DNA of 34,829 bases from Methanosarcina sp. Ant1 (GTDB lineage: Archaea; Halobacteriota; Methanosarcinia; Methanosarcinales; Methanosarcinaceae), in contig MDTP02000065.1 of assembly GCA_001714685.2 (NCBI GenBank), forward strand, positions 1-34,829, in the 5' to 3' direction. The position numbers were made by a program, and so were the translations under genes. How positions within the stretch are numbered: position 1 is the stretch's first letter; each line of letters begins with the position of its first letter. Below are positions 23,382 to 32,299 of the stretch, one piece after another. Below the pieces are notes generated by a model. The model saw only the letters and a program-made list of their open reading frames with translations, had not been told where the DNA came from and made no database searches.

Positions 23382-26300
23382 TGCCCTCCACATCGACGGG
23401 TTCGGTAAGTTTTCCGGACTGTCCATAGAAGACCTGCCTCCGGGCCTGGTCGTTTACAAAGGGGCAAATGAAGCCGGAAAATCCACATTATTTACTTTCA
23501 TTCGGCGAATGTTTTTTGGTATCCCGAACAGCAGGTTCTGCAACCTCTATCCGCCATTGAAAGGAGGAAAGCATGGGGGAAGGTTGGTAGTCAACAATTC
23601 TTCCGGGGAGCGCTGTGTTATCGAAAGGAATACTGGCCGAAAAGACGATGTAAAAGTGAGACTCCCAGACGGGGTCGAGGGAGGCAAGGCCGAACTCCTA
23701 AAACTCCTTGATCATGCTGATAGAAGCGTTTTTGAAAATATTTATGCATTTGGCTTGGAAGAACTGCAGAGTTTTGAAACCCTGAACGACCAGAGCATCA
23801 ACAGCAAACTCTACTGTGCAGGCACCGGAGTTGGGGTTTCCATTTCCAAAGTGTTAGAATCCATTAGCAGCAGGGAAAATAACCTATTCAAAGTACATGG
23901 AAGCAAACCCCGGATAAATGAGCTGTTCAGGGAAATTGTACAAACCAATGAAAAAATTGCCGAACTGGAAGGAGTCCAAAAGAAATACGATTCATTCCAT
24001 TTTGAACTGGAACAGAAATCAAGGCTTATTGAGCAATTAAAAGAAAAATACCAGAATGTCAAAAGAAAGTCAGACCGTATACATAGCTTGCTTTCCGTAT
24101 GGGAAGATTGGAGGGCCTTGCAGGAGGCAGGAGCCTCCCTAAAAGAGCTACCTGAGCTTGAGAGTTTTCCTGAAAAAGGAGAAGAAAAGATTTTAAGGCT
24201 TCAGGAAAGGATCAAAGATCTCAGAGAAAATATTTCGGGCTTTCAGCAGGAATTTGAGAAAAATGCCATAAGAGAGAGAGCCATCTCCATTGACGAAAAG
24301 CTCCTTGGGAAAAAAAATGAGGTACTGGAACTGGGGGGTGGGATTGAGAAATACAGGTCAGAATGTAAAATGCTTCCTGTGCTGGAAATTAACCTCAGGG
24401 AGGAAGAAGCCAGATTTTCAGAACTCCTTCTGGAACTGGGCCCTTCATGGGATGAAGATGTACTGAACCATTTTGATCGCTCTATCCCTGCCAGAGAGAC
24501 TATAATCCAGATGCGAAGAGCTATTGAAGAAGCTGAAAGTAAAATTAAAGAAACCAGGTCCGAACTGGATCAGATCCTCAACAGCATAGAGAGGGGCCTG
24601 CAGGAAAACAGCGGTTTTGACGACAGGCTCCTTATGCATAAGGATGCGGTTATGGAACGTGGAAACGGGATTGCAAAATACCGGGCTGACAGGGATTTCC
24701 TCCTATCCGGAGAACAGGAACTTCAGGGCAAAAGGACTGAATTCCGGGAAACACTAGATGGGCTGGGCGAAGGCTGGGATGAAGAGGCTCTGAACAGTTT
24801 TGACCGTTCCATTCCTGCAAGAGAAAACGCGATCCATAAGCGGAAGGAAATAGAAGAAAGCGAAAAAATAATTGAGAGAATACGGGAAAGGTTAGGAGCA
24901 GCCCTTAAGGAAATCGAAGAACTCCGCGAAGAAATGGAGTCTATGGAGGAGAAACTGAAAGTGTACTCTTCCCTTCCAGATTATGAAAACGTGAAGCAAG
25001 GGCTTGAGGCAGTGAGCTATCTACGGGTGAAATATCCTCTGCTGAGGGAAAAAGAAGCTGAGCTCAAAAACCTTGAAAAAGACCTCGAAAAGGAAGCAAT
25101 GCTCTTTGCAGCGTTCAGGCCCAGAGAAGCTGAAAATGATACAAAGCTTCCCCTCTGGCCTGCAGGAATGATTCTGATTGCAGGCGGCATCGGGTTAATT
25201 TATGAGTATATGAACGGTTCCCTGCTTTCGGGGGTTGCCATATTCCTCCTCCTTTTTGCAACCTCTGCAGCATACATCCTGACAGCCAGGAGAAACTCTC
25301 CGGCCTCTTCTCCCCTGCCGACACAGCAACAGGAAAGTGTTTCAGAAAAAAGAGAAGCGCTGGGCCTGAAAGAGCAGCTTTCAAAAGAGCTTGCAGCCCT
25401 AAAGGAAGACATGAAGGTAAGGGCAAAAAAATGCGGTTTTGAAGAAGTCCCTGATCCCTCTGTGCTGGAGAGGAAAGCCGATGAGCTGCAAAATTCAAAG
25501 GAGGAGCTGAGAACTGCCGATGAATTGCGGCTCCGGCAGGATAAACTTCAAAAGAAGCTGGAAAGGTTAACTTCCAATTATTCATCGCTTGAGATCACAT
25601 TCAGGGCCGATCAGGCCAGGCAAAAGGAAATCCTTCAGGAATGGAAACAGTGGCTTGTTTCACTTGGACTGAATCCGGCACTCTCCCCGGAGAATGTGCT
25701 TGAGATTTTTTCCTCGATCAGGGCATGCCTGGAAAAGCAAAAAACTGTCAAAGAGCTTGAAAAGCAGGTAAGGCTCAAAGAAGCAGCTGTTGAGAGGTAT
25801 GAAAAGGAAGCACAGGATATCCTGAAAGCCTGTGGAAAACCAGTTACAAGAGCAGGATTTGAAAGTGAAATAGCAAAGCTCCGAGAGGAAGTAAGTGTTG
25901 TATTTAACCAGGCCGAAAGAATGAAAAAACTTGAAGTTGAGGTAGAAAGCCTGGAACGTAAAAGAGAGGAACTGGAAGTCCGACTCCTGCAGGAAGAGAA
26001 GACGAGAAACGATCTTTCCGAGAGGTGGAGTCAGTGGCTTGTATCCCGCGAGCTAGATCCCTCTCTTTCCGTAGAAAGTGTCCTTGAAATCTTTTCGGTA
26101 ATCAGGACCTGTTTTGACAAGCAGAGAACGGTCAGAAAGCTTGAAGAACAGATAAGTTCCAGCAGAGCTTCGATAAAAGATTATGAAGCAAAGGTGTCCG
26201 GGGTTTTGAAGGAATGCAACCGTCCGGTTTCAGGGATTTCTTCCGACACGGAAGTCGAAAAACTTCGTTCAGACTTTGAACTTGAATCTGAAAAATTAAG

Positions 26301-27237
26301 GAATCTGGAGCAGCTCAAAACAAGATCTGAAGAGCTGGATATTGAACTCAGGATTGCCCTTTGCAAGTACAAAGAGGCTGAAGAAGAGCTTTCAACTCTT
26401 CTGGCTACCGGTTTTGCAGATACGGAAGAAAAGTTCTGCGAAAATGCGAGGATCTGGGACCAGCGTACCGGATTCAAAAGCAGGGTTTACGAGGCAGAAC
26501 AGCAAATCCGGAGGGTTTCAGGAGACGGGGCAAAATATGATGCTTTTGTAGAAGAGCTTCAAAATGCAGACCCTATTACTCTGAAAGAAGAATGCCAGAG
26601 GCTAGAGAAATGCCTCAAAAATCTAGACCAGGGTATCTCCGAAGGAATCGACAGCCGCGGAGCAATCCGAAATCAGATTGAACAGCTTGAACATGAAGAT
26701 GGAGGTTCTCTAACCAGGCTTATGAGGGAGGGCCTGCAGGAAGACCTCCGCGAGAAATCAAGGGAATGGGCTGTTCTGGTTCTTGCCAGGAAGATCCTTG
26801 AAAAGGCGGTTGAAGTTTACGAAAAGGAAAGGCAGCCTGCAGTGATCGTGGAAGCCCAGGCTTTTTTTTCAACAATTACCGGAGGCAGGTACACGCGGAT
26901 TTATTCTCCCCTGAACTCTTCCAAAATTTACGTTGAAGACCGTGAAGGGCGCCAGAAGAGTGTCACGGAACTCAGTCGGGGGACGGCCGAACAACTTTAT
27001 CTCTCGCTGCGCTTTGGTTTTATCCGAGAGTTCGAGAGACATTCGGAGCCACTGCCCGTAGTTTTCGATGATGTGCTGGTGAACTTTGATCCTGAGCGCT
27101 GCAACAGCACCTGTGAAGCCATAAAAGACCTGGCATCAACCAACCAGATATTTTACTTCACCTGTCATCCCGAAACCGTACAGATGCTTTCAGAAAGGTT
27201 CCCCGAATGCCGGGTCGTTGACCTGGATGAAGTATGA
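23371..27237 (+). CDS. SMC/Rad50-like ATPase (YhaN family) with membrane-spanning apex
   Basis: This 1288-residue ATPase is the partner of the nuclease upstream. The N-terminal half-domain has Walker A GANEAGKST (about residues 34-42). The C-terminal half has the signature LSRGTAEQLYLSLRFG and Walker B LPVVFDDVLVNFD. Long coiled coils lie between. In place of a CxxC zinc hook, a pair of hydrophobic segments sits near the middle (about residues 597-640, GMILIAGGIGLIY and VAIFLLLFATSAAYIL), as in Bacillus YhaN. Two internal duplications are clear: WDEDVLNHFDRSIPARE with WDEEALNSFDRSIPARE, and WLVSLGLNPALSPENVLEIF with WLVSRELDPSLSVESVLEIF. ATG 23371 follows GAGG by six bases. Confidence 0.93.
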   Translation: MKISALHIDGFGKFSGLSIEDLPPGLVVYKGANEAGKSTLFTFIRRMFFGIPNSRFCNLYPPLKGGKHGGRLVVNNSSGERCVIERNTGRKDDVKVRLPDGVEGGKAELLKLLDHADRSVFENIYAFGLEELQSFETLNDQSINSKLYCAGTGVGVSISKVLESISSRENNLFKVHGSKPRINELFREIVQTNEKIAELEGVQKKYDSFHFELEQKSRLIEQLKEKYQNVKRKSDRIHSLLSVWEDWRALQEAGASLKELPELESFPEKGEEKILRLQERIKDLRENISGFQQEFEKNAIRERAISIDEKLLGKKNEVLELGGGIEKYRSECKMLPVLEINLREEEARFSELLLELGPSWDEDVLNHFDRSIPARETIIQMRRAIEEAESKIKETRSELDQILNSIERGLQENSGFDDRLLMHKDAVMERGNGIAKYRADRDFLLSGEQELQGKRTEFRETLDGLGEGWDEEALNSFDRSIPARENAIHKRKEIEESEKIIERIRERLGAALKEIEELREEMESMEEKLKVYSSLPDYENVKQGLEAVSYLRVKYPLLREKEAELKNLEKDLEKEAMLFAAFRPREAENDTKLPLWPAGMILIAGGIGLIYEYMNGSLLSGVAIFLLLFATSAAYILTARRNSPASSPLPTQQQESVSEKREALGLKEQLSKELAALKEDMKVRAKKCGFEEVPDPSVLERKADELQNSKEELRTADELRLRQDKLQKKLERLTSNYSSLEITFRADQARQKEILQEWKQWLVSLGLNPALSPENVLEIFSSIRACLEKQKTVKELEKQVRLKEAAVERYEKEAQDILKACGKPVTRAGFESEIAKLREEVSVVFNQAERMKKLEVEVESLERKREELEVRLLQEEKTRNDLSERWSQWLVSRELDPSLSVESVLEIFSVIRTCFDKQRTVRKLEEQISSSRASIKDYEAKVSGVLKECNRPVSGISSDTEVEKLRSDFELESEKLRNLEQLKTRSEELDIELRIALCKYKEAEEELSTLLATGFADTEEKFCENARIWDQRTGFKSRVYEAEQQIRRVSGDGAKYDAFVEELQNADPITLKEECQRLEKCLKNLDQGISEGIDSRGAIRNQIEQLEHEDGGSLTRLMREGLQEDLREKSREWAVLVLARKILEKAVEVYEKERQPAVIVEAQAFFSTITGGRYTRIYSPLNSSKIYVEDREGRQKSVTELSRGTAEQLYLSLRFGFIREFERHSEPLPVVFDDVLVNFDPERCNSTCEAIKDLASTNQIFYFTCHPETVQMLSERFPECRVVDLDEV

Positions 27238-27760
27238 ATAGAAGCATTTGTTGTTGAAAATCAAATTTATTGCTCGATCTTTCTTTTTTGGTTTGGCAAC
27301 TTTACAAAAAGCAGTTATTTTCGACCTACACAAAATGGTGAAGAGCCAAAAACTTTCTGATTCGTAGAGATTCTATTCGATCATGAAAAACGGCTACATG
27401 CTCACTTGTGCTCCGCCGCCCCTCGTAAGTTTTATATACTATACACGATAAATAGGAAGATTGTATAAGAGTCTCTAACTTAATTGGAGAGTGTTTTTTA
27501 ACAAAATGTTGCACCAGAGGATGAATACCGCCTAACCTTCAGATGCATCTATTGAACTTTTCAGCTTTTTGTCTCATTTTTAAGGGCTTTACAGAAGCTA
27601 GCCTATATGCTTTAAAGCCGGGGACATTATTTAAATTTAAAGCTGGATATAAAATGCCTGCCGTAAAAACTGAATTGAATCAAAAACATAAAAACAAACT
27701 AAATATAAAAATTAAAACAAGGATACCTTTAGCACCTTTATTTGCGGGGTTTGAAATAAA
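27238..27760. other. Intergenic region with a solo ISL3-type end
   Basis: After the ATPase gene a T-rich run (about 27280-27290) could end transcription. CAAAATGGTGAAGAGCC at 27331-27347 is one terminal repeat of the GGCTCTTC family without a partner end. A TATA-like GGATATAAAATG lies at about 27645-27656, upstream of the next gene. Other frames here lack support. Confidence 0.5.
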
Positions 27761-28006
27761 ATGTCAGAAGAATCCGATGATCCAGACAGTAGTGATAGTA
27801 GTAGTAGCAGTCGTCAGAAAATACTCACAGTAGCCGGAATGGTACTGTGTGCTGTACAGTTTGCCTTCTTTGTATATATGATCTTTAAGTTTATCGAGAT
27901 GGATTTTGGGCAGGGCTTAAAATTCATGTTGCTTGCTTACACTTCAGCGTTCATTTACAGGAACCTGGAGAATTCAGGGGCAATTCCGGTTGCAGCAGAG
28001 AACTGA
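27761..28006 (+). CDS. Small membrane protein with acidic serine-rich N-terminus
   Basis: The 81-residue product starts MSEESDDPDSSDSSSSSRQK, an acidic low-complexity head, then has two hydrophobic segments (about residues 22-44 and 52-68) and a short tail. The head is encoded by AGTAGT-type repeats prone to slippage. No family is recognised. The start has only a weak GGGGTTTG-like site. A TATA-like element about 110 bases upstream is the nearest promoter candidate. Confidence 0.6.
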   Translation: MSEESDDPDSSDSSSSSRQKILTVAGMVLCAVQFAFFVYMIFKFIEMDFGQGLKFMLLAYTSAFIYRNLENSGAIPVAAEN

Positions 28007-28498
28007 TGACTGAGTGGGTTTTGAATGAATCCACACTTTCTACATAACTATCTGTTCTGAATTTTTACTTCATTTTTTTATTTTTTTATATTTGCTTTTC
28101 TCTTCATTTTTACTTTTTACTTTCTATGTTTTCTATTTTTTCCTTATGTGCTGTGCTTTTTAGGCTTTGTGTAAATCCTCTCTAAATTGAAATGATCAGG
28201 TTAAATTTGAATACTGAAGCTTAACGCTGCAAATTCAGTTAGAGATTTTTTATGTTATAATCCCAGGCTTTTGCAGAGTCAAATCTTCAATAAATCTTCA
28301 ATTATGAGTCTTTTTGATTTTTCTGGTTCTTCTCCAATTTCAAAAAAACAATAGAATTTCATCCAAATTCACTAAACTCCCGTTCTCATTTTGGATAGTT
28401 TGTCCACTAAGATCTAAAGTTTTCAGATAAACGTGTGATTTTGCCATAATTATTCGATAGCAATCGCTATAAAATTTCAATTTAAATTAATTTTCTAT
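28007..28498. other. AT-rich intergenic region
   Basis: The first part (28060-28140) is a T-rich tract that could end transcription of the upstream gene. I find nothing else: no gene, repeat or RNA signal. Confidence 0.5.
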
Positions 28499-28694
28499 TC
28501 ACACTTTATTTATCCATACTGGAATCTCGCCCTCATCAAGGGTGAGAATCCTGCCCATTTTCCAGTGCAGAAACACCGTTTACAAATAGCCATCTTCTCC
28601 GACTTTAGAGTGCTTTAGATTGCTTTTTAGCGATGTAGTGCGCACTTCCTTTTTCTTTGCTGGTGATTTCATCCATACCAATAACAAACTGCAA
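28499..28694 (-). pseudogene. Fragment of an unidentified small gene
   Basis: On the minus strand one frame reads LQFVIGMDEITSKEKGSAHY and IAKKQSKAL before TAA. After a shift, another reads KVGEDGYL, a TAA, and FLHWKMGRILTLDEGEIPVW to TGA at 28499. Joined they look like one decayed protein of about 65 residues. I do not recognise it. Confidence 0.35.
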
Positions 28695-28878
28695 CAAACC
28701 ATGCTGTTAATAAAGTGATCATTGTTTTTTCAGGAATTACTGCAAAGTTAATAGTATAAGAACAGACAGATTTCAAAAACACAAGCATATAAGGAGATGG
28801 ATAATTCTTCCATGTTAATAATATATAAATCTAATAAATATCATACGAAATAAATACTAATAAAACAATATAGTAAAC

Positions 28879-29130
28879 ATGGTATTAACTGAAATCGTAG
28901 TGCTGGGTGTCGCTGTAATAGTGGCGGTTGTTTTGTTTAAATTGTTTAACAATCTGATTCATCTTGTAATTCATGCCATAATTGGTCTGGCAATTCTGTA
29001 CATCGCAAACTTATTCGGCTTAAACGTAGCGATATCGATATGGACAATTCTTATTTGTGCATTCGGCGGGAGTATCGGTGCAATAATCGTAATTATTTTG
29101 AGCTACCTGAAAATAGCTTTTGTGGGATAA
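28879..29130 (+). CDS. BofA-like membrane protein
   Basis: This 83-residue, very hydrophobic protein has three predicted helices and the central N-x(5)-HAIIGLAILYIANLFGLNV pattern of the pro-sigmaK processing inhibitor BofA family. In archaea there is no sigma-K, so the name reflects homology; the family may regulate intramembrane proteases. There is no ribosome binding site. The AT-rich upstream region includes AATATATAAATC at about 28818-28830, a good TATA box, about 50 bases before the ATG. Confidence 0.75.
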   Translation: MVLTEIVVLGVAVIVAVVLFKLFNNLIHLVIHAIIGLAILYIANLFGLNVAISIWTILICAFGGSIGAIIVIILSYLKIAFVG

Positions 29131-29224
29131 TCATGTTCAATAGAATGATTATTTGGCTCATTAAAGCCTTTTGACGAGCTTCAAACTTCAACCCTTGTAA
29201 AATAACCTAAGAATTTCCTGCTGG

Positions 29225-29263
29225 CTTTGTCTGGGGCTTCTGGCTGGCGTGGCCGCACCAAAG
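29225..29263. repeat. Covarying hairpin family, copy 1
   Basis: Stem CTTTG/CAAAG encloses a 29-base loop containing GGGGCTTCTGG, GGCGTGGC and GCAC. It lies between the BofA-like and zinc-ribbon genes. A TTCAACCC motif precedes it by about 35 bases, as for copy 2. Confidence 0.65.
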
Positions 29264-29382
29264 AAATCCTAAAACAATCTCACAAGATCTAACTGAGAAA
29301 GCTGTATATTGCAAAAGAAACAAATTAATTAGTGTTGAAGATAAAAAATCAATAATCTTTCATATAGATCGGAGTGAATGGT

Positions 29383-29544
29383 ATGGTAAAGAAAGCAACT
29401 TTGAAACGCACACCTGAAGGTTATGAGAGCGAATGTACACACTGTGGAACGACTAACTTCAGCAAAGACCCTACTGGACAAATGGTCTGTACTATGTGCA
29501 ATAAGGAATATCTTGCAACAGTGGCTCATACGGAAGAAGATTAA
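29383..29544 (+). CDS. 53-residue zinc-ribbon protein
   Basis: The product starts MVKKATLKRTPEGYESECTH and has two CxxC knuckles, CTHC (18-21) and CTMC (36-39), typical of a single rubredoxin-like or TFIIS-like zinc ribbon, with an acidic tail HTEED. GGAGTGA (29371-29377) lies five bases before the ATG. The frame on the opposite strand is a shadow. Such free zinc ribbons are common in methanogens and usually of unknown role, possibly nucleic-acid or protein binding. Confidence 0.8.
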   Translation: MVKKATLKRTPEGYESECTHCGTTNFSKDPTGQMVCTMCNKEYLATVAHTEED

Positions 29545-29833
29545 AATTGGAAGCAAAGACGATTCACAGGAAGTACGACGACTGCATAGCTTGTAATCCG
29601 GCGTATATCCTGTGAATCGACATGTCAGGTAGTTTTTATGCAGTGAAGCAGTCTGTTTAGCCTTACTGAAGTGAGAACAAGATTCAGTTAAGATTCAATA
29701 CTTATAAAAGTGTTCTTTCTTATGCTAATATCTAAGAAGTACGTTGGAAAATCATATATGGATACTCAAGTTATGAATAAATGTCATAACAGTGGCAGAA
29801 GAGATACTATTTTAACGCCCGCATAAAACACAT

Positions 29834-30019
29834 CTATTGTTTTTGCTCTTCGTCTGTCTTATCAGTAAATTTTATGTTATGCCAACTGCACTTATCTTTG
29901 TAATGACCAATTAAATAGCCTACAAATACGCCTTTAACAAAACCAATTAAACCGACCCCTACAACAACACTAAACGCTATTTTTTCAGCTGTTTTGCACA
30001 TCCTTTTAACTCCACCCAT
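29834..30019 (-). CDS. Small single-pass membrane protein
   Basis: This 61-residue protein begins MGGVKRMCKTAEKIAF, then has a glycine/valine-rich hydrophobic segment (about residues 15-38) and a charged tail ending KTDEEQKQ. GAGGTG stands five bases before the ATG, supporting expression. I recognise no family. It is alone on the minus strand between the zinc-ribbon gene and a MITE. Confidence 0.6.
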   Translation of the reverse strand: MGGVKRMCKTAEKIAFSVVVGVGLIGFVKGVFVGYLIGHYKDKCSWHNIKFTDKTDEEQKQ

Positions 30020-30113
30020 AGATACACCTCTATTTTTTCACTTTTTTATCAAGTTTTTCTTTATTTGTTTATATTGCTCTAATGTTACGTCACAATATAC
30101 GTAAGTACATTTT

Positions 30114-30236
30114 GGCTCTTCGCTGTTTTGTATGGTTGAAAATGATTAGTTATTTAGACAGTTGTCAGTCCATAATGAAAAATGCCATGCTTGAAAGGCG
30201 ATGAATGGAGTTACCCACTCGAAATAATGAAGAGCC
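30114..30236. mobile_element. ISL3-type MITE with perfect 8-bp target duplication
   Basis: The 123-bp element has ends GGCTCTTC and GAAGAGCC and is bounded by TACATTTT at 30106-30113 and 30237-30244. It is non-coding. The target duplication length fits ISL3. Its left end (GGCTCTTCGCTGTTTTGTAT) matches the nested element at 20200 and the solo end at 27331-27347. Confidence 0.9.
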
Positions 30237-30319
30237 TACATTTTCTATGCTTGGAGCATCGTGAGCTCCTTACCGATGACCAATGAATAATCCTTCATTA
30301 TCACCGGTTAGCTAGTTTT

Positions 30320-30361
30320 TAGGTATAACTTCAAATACTGTAGGTATAACTTCAAATACTG
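30320..30361. repeat. Two tandem copies of a 21-bp unit
   Basis: The unit beginning TAGGTATAACTTC and ending ATACTG occurs twice in direct succession without change. It is non-coding, upstream of the RNase HI relic, and may lie in its former promoter. Confidence 0.85.
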
Positions 30362-30496
30362 TATATAGTGATTTTCTAACTTGATGGAGACAATTAGGAT
30401 AAAAAAGAACACTACTTTTGCATCTTGACGTGTGTTAATTGTGTATGACTTGGTGCGGTGTTGTGGTGATACAATGGAAGATTTTGATGTGATGCG

Positions 30497-30974
30497 TATA
30501 CAGATGGAGCTTGTAAGGGCAATCCAGGTATAGGTGGTTGGGGTGTTAAACTTGTATGTAAAAATGGCAGTAGCGAGTTATATGGATGCGAAAACAATAC
30601 CACAAATAATCGCATGGAATTAACAGCTGCTATTAAAGCGATAGAAAAATGTCCTAGCATCCTTCAGCTATTCTTGTTTATACGGATTCACAATATCTCA
30701 TGAAAGGAATTACTGAATAGATTAAAGGATGGAAGAAGAAAGGTTGGAAGAACTCTAAGGGAGAGCCTGTAAAGAACATTGACCTATGGAAGCGTTTGGA
30801 TGAACTATGTGGTGCACATAATACATCATGACGGTGGGTATAAGAGGTTATAATGAGAATCCGGGAAATGAACGAGCTGATATATTAGCAAATAAAGGAA
30901 TAGACCAAATGAGAAGTAGACAAAAAAGACCGGTAGAGTTCTTTAATCCCTTGTTTTACATCATTTTTATCTAA
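30497..30974 (+). pseudogene. RNase HI, frameshifted
   Basis: Three frames restore a type 1 RNase H. The first gives [20 protein letters not shown] and [19 protein letters not shown], including the catalytic Asp and Glu. The second gives [14 protein letters not shown], a TAG where Trp is expected, then [19 protein letters not shown] and [15 protein letters not shown]. The third gives NENPGNERADILANKGIDQM with the last catalytic Asp. Two frameshifts, an in-frame TAG and a TGA make it inactive, although every active-site residue can still be read. Its end overlaps the next minus-strand gene by eight bases. Confidence 0.9.
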
Positions 30975-31224
30975 ATAGAAAGTCATTCATGATTCTATGA
31001 AGATTTATTTCAAGAAAATACACTTTTTCGCCATCACTATAGGCTCCAATCTCTATAATATCTCCATTAGTTAGTAGCTCTCGCAAATCATCAGGTTTGC
31101 AATCGACAGTGAACGCATTAACTACATACTCACGCCAATTACACATCATTGTCGGCATTCCATCCGTCGGTAAATCTGTAAAAACTTTAGCATACGAAAT
31201 ATCACATGATGCTTCATCTTTCAT
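30967..31224 (-). CDS. Hypothetical protein
   Basis: I do not recognise this 85-residue acidic protein. It has no membrane segment; the middle (CNWREYVVNAFTVDCKPDDL) and the end (IGAYSDGEKVYFLEINLHRI) look like a small alpha/beta fold. No ribosome binding site precedes the ATG at 31224. It converges on the RNase HI relic. Protein-like composition favours a real gene, perhaps expressed without a leader. Confidence 0.5.
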   Translation of the reverse strand: MKDEASCDISYAKVFTDLPTDGMPTMMCNWREYVVNAFTVDCKPDDLRELLTNGDIIEIGAYSDGEKVYFLEINLHRIMNDFLFR

Positions 31225-31353
31225 GTATGATATTTTTGCAGTTTATTATTTAAGAATCGTTGCATTTGTTGACAATTCAGGAATTTTGCAAGCCTATAAC
31301 CATCAATATGTGAGTTAATGGCATATGCGCAGAGAGTATTTTATGACTTTTAA

Positions 31354-31671
31354 TTACCTATACCTTCTTAATCTTTTTATCCTCTTTTTTTGATAAGCCA
31401 CGATCTTGTCACTTAAAGGGTGATCCGGCTTTATTATAAGATGAGTTAATGAAATAATAAGAACCTCTTTTTCATCTCCCTCTATAGTGCAAATTATACC
31501 TCCTGTATCTCCAGAATAAAATACATTACTTATATTTATCTCCCGATTCGAATCGGTATATATTTCTTTTTGCTTAAGGTATTGATATGAATCTTCGGTG
31601 AAGCGAGCTGGAATAGGTAAGTATTGCTTCATTTCCTCAATGAGAGTTTCACTTCCCTGCTCTTGTTTCAT
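31354..31671 (-). CDS. Hypothetical protein
   Basis: This 105-residue protein is unrecognised. It starts MKQEQGSETLIEEMKQYLPI, has a beta-rich centre (ISNVFYSGDTGGIICTIEGD, then KEVLIISLTHL) and a basic tail KKRIKRLRRYR that could bind nucleic acid. The upstream minus-strand GATAAAACTATAAT, about 25-40 bases before the ATG, is a plausible TATA region; no ribosome binding site is visible, so translation may be leaderless. It may pair with the preceding hypothetical gene on the same strand, although 130 bases separate them. Confidence 0.55.
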   Translation of the reverse strand: MKQEQGSETLIEEMKQYLPIPARFTEDSYQYLKQKEIYTDSNREINISNVFYSGDTGGIICTIEGDEKEVLIISLTHLIIKPDHPLSDKIVAYQKKRIKRLRRYR

Positions 31672-31793
31672 ACAAGATTGAATTGCCCTGAAAGATTATA
31701 GTTTTATCTTGGTATGTTAGAACGACCAGAGCAAAAGAGCGCCCTTCTAAGAGTTCCAGAATTCAACCCTAAGCTTCCGTTAGAAATTCTTTT

Positions 31794-31837
31794 TTCCTAT
31801 TCCGGGGCTTCTGGGTGGCGTGGCAGCACATAGGAAA
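31794..31837. repeat. Covarying hairpin family, copy 2
   Basis: Perfect 8-base stem TTTCCTAT/ATAGGAAA encloses a 28-base loop with GGGGCTTCTGG, GGCGTGGC and AGCAC. The loop nearly equals that of copy 1 while the stem differs completely. Confidence 0.75.
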
Positions 31838-31996
31838 TCTTAAGGTAAAGTTAAGGTAAGTTTACTACAAAGGTTTCCAATTCAAATTCAACCAACATAA
31901 ACCACTCGTTTTCTCAGTAAACCGATCACATGCGGGCTCATTACAGCCGTCGTGAGGGTCTCATGAATAACTACTTACAATTCTCAGAATTACTTT

Positions 31997-32041
31997 TTCT
32001 CCTCGCTCTGATGCTCTGGCGGGCGTGACAGCATAAGAGAA
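31997..32041. repeat. Covarying hairpin family, copy 3
   Basis: Stem TTCTC/GAGAA encloses a loop with GCTCTGGCGGGCGTGACAGC, a diverged version of the shared loop. The stem again differs from copies 1 and 2 on both sides. Confidence 0.6.
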
Positions 32042-32299
32042 TTATCACATTAAACTGCACTTTCGATTAGGTTCTAATAATATCCCTTAAAATCAAGAGC
32101 AACCGTAATCAATCCTCTAAAAGTCTGGGTTTAATTTCCTATGATTAATATCCCAGCTTGAAAAATTCTTGTTTTGTAGCGGCTATGCGAATAGTACAAA
32201 AAAGTAGGTCGTGAGAGTCCAACCTGAAAATTTAATAAATGACTCCACAACCTTTATTCTTCATCGTTTTACGTTTTCAATTTAAGAAGATCAATTACT

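Larger units (their letters stand above)
31672..32299. other. Intergenic region holding two hairpin-family copies
   Basis: No gene is visible. The stretch contains copies 2 and 3 of the covarying hairpin family (31794-31837, 31997-32041), 160 bases apart in the same orientation. The remainder is AT-rich without further signals. Confidence 0.55.

Noticed and set aside
27326-27514. Minus-strand open frame of 62 codons near the solo ISL3-type end
   Set aside because: It could be the tail of a transposase, but I recognise no motif and the start has no signal.
29329-29556. Minus-strand open frame of 75 codons
   Set aside because: It is the complement of the zinc-ribbon gene, which has CxxC pairs and a good ribosome binding site.
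30412-30660. Minus-strand open frame of 82 codons
   Set aside because: It is the complement of the RNase HI relic.
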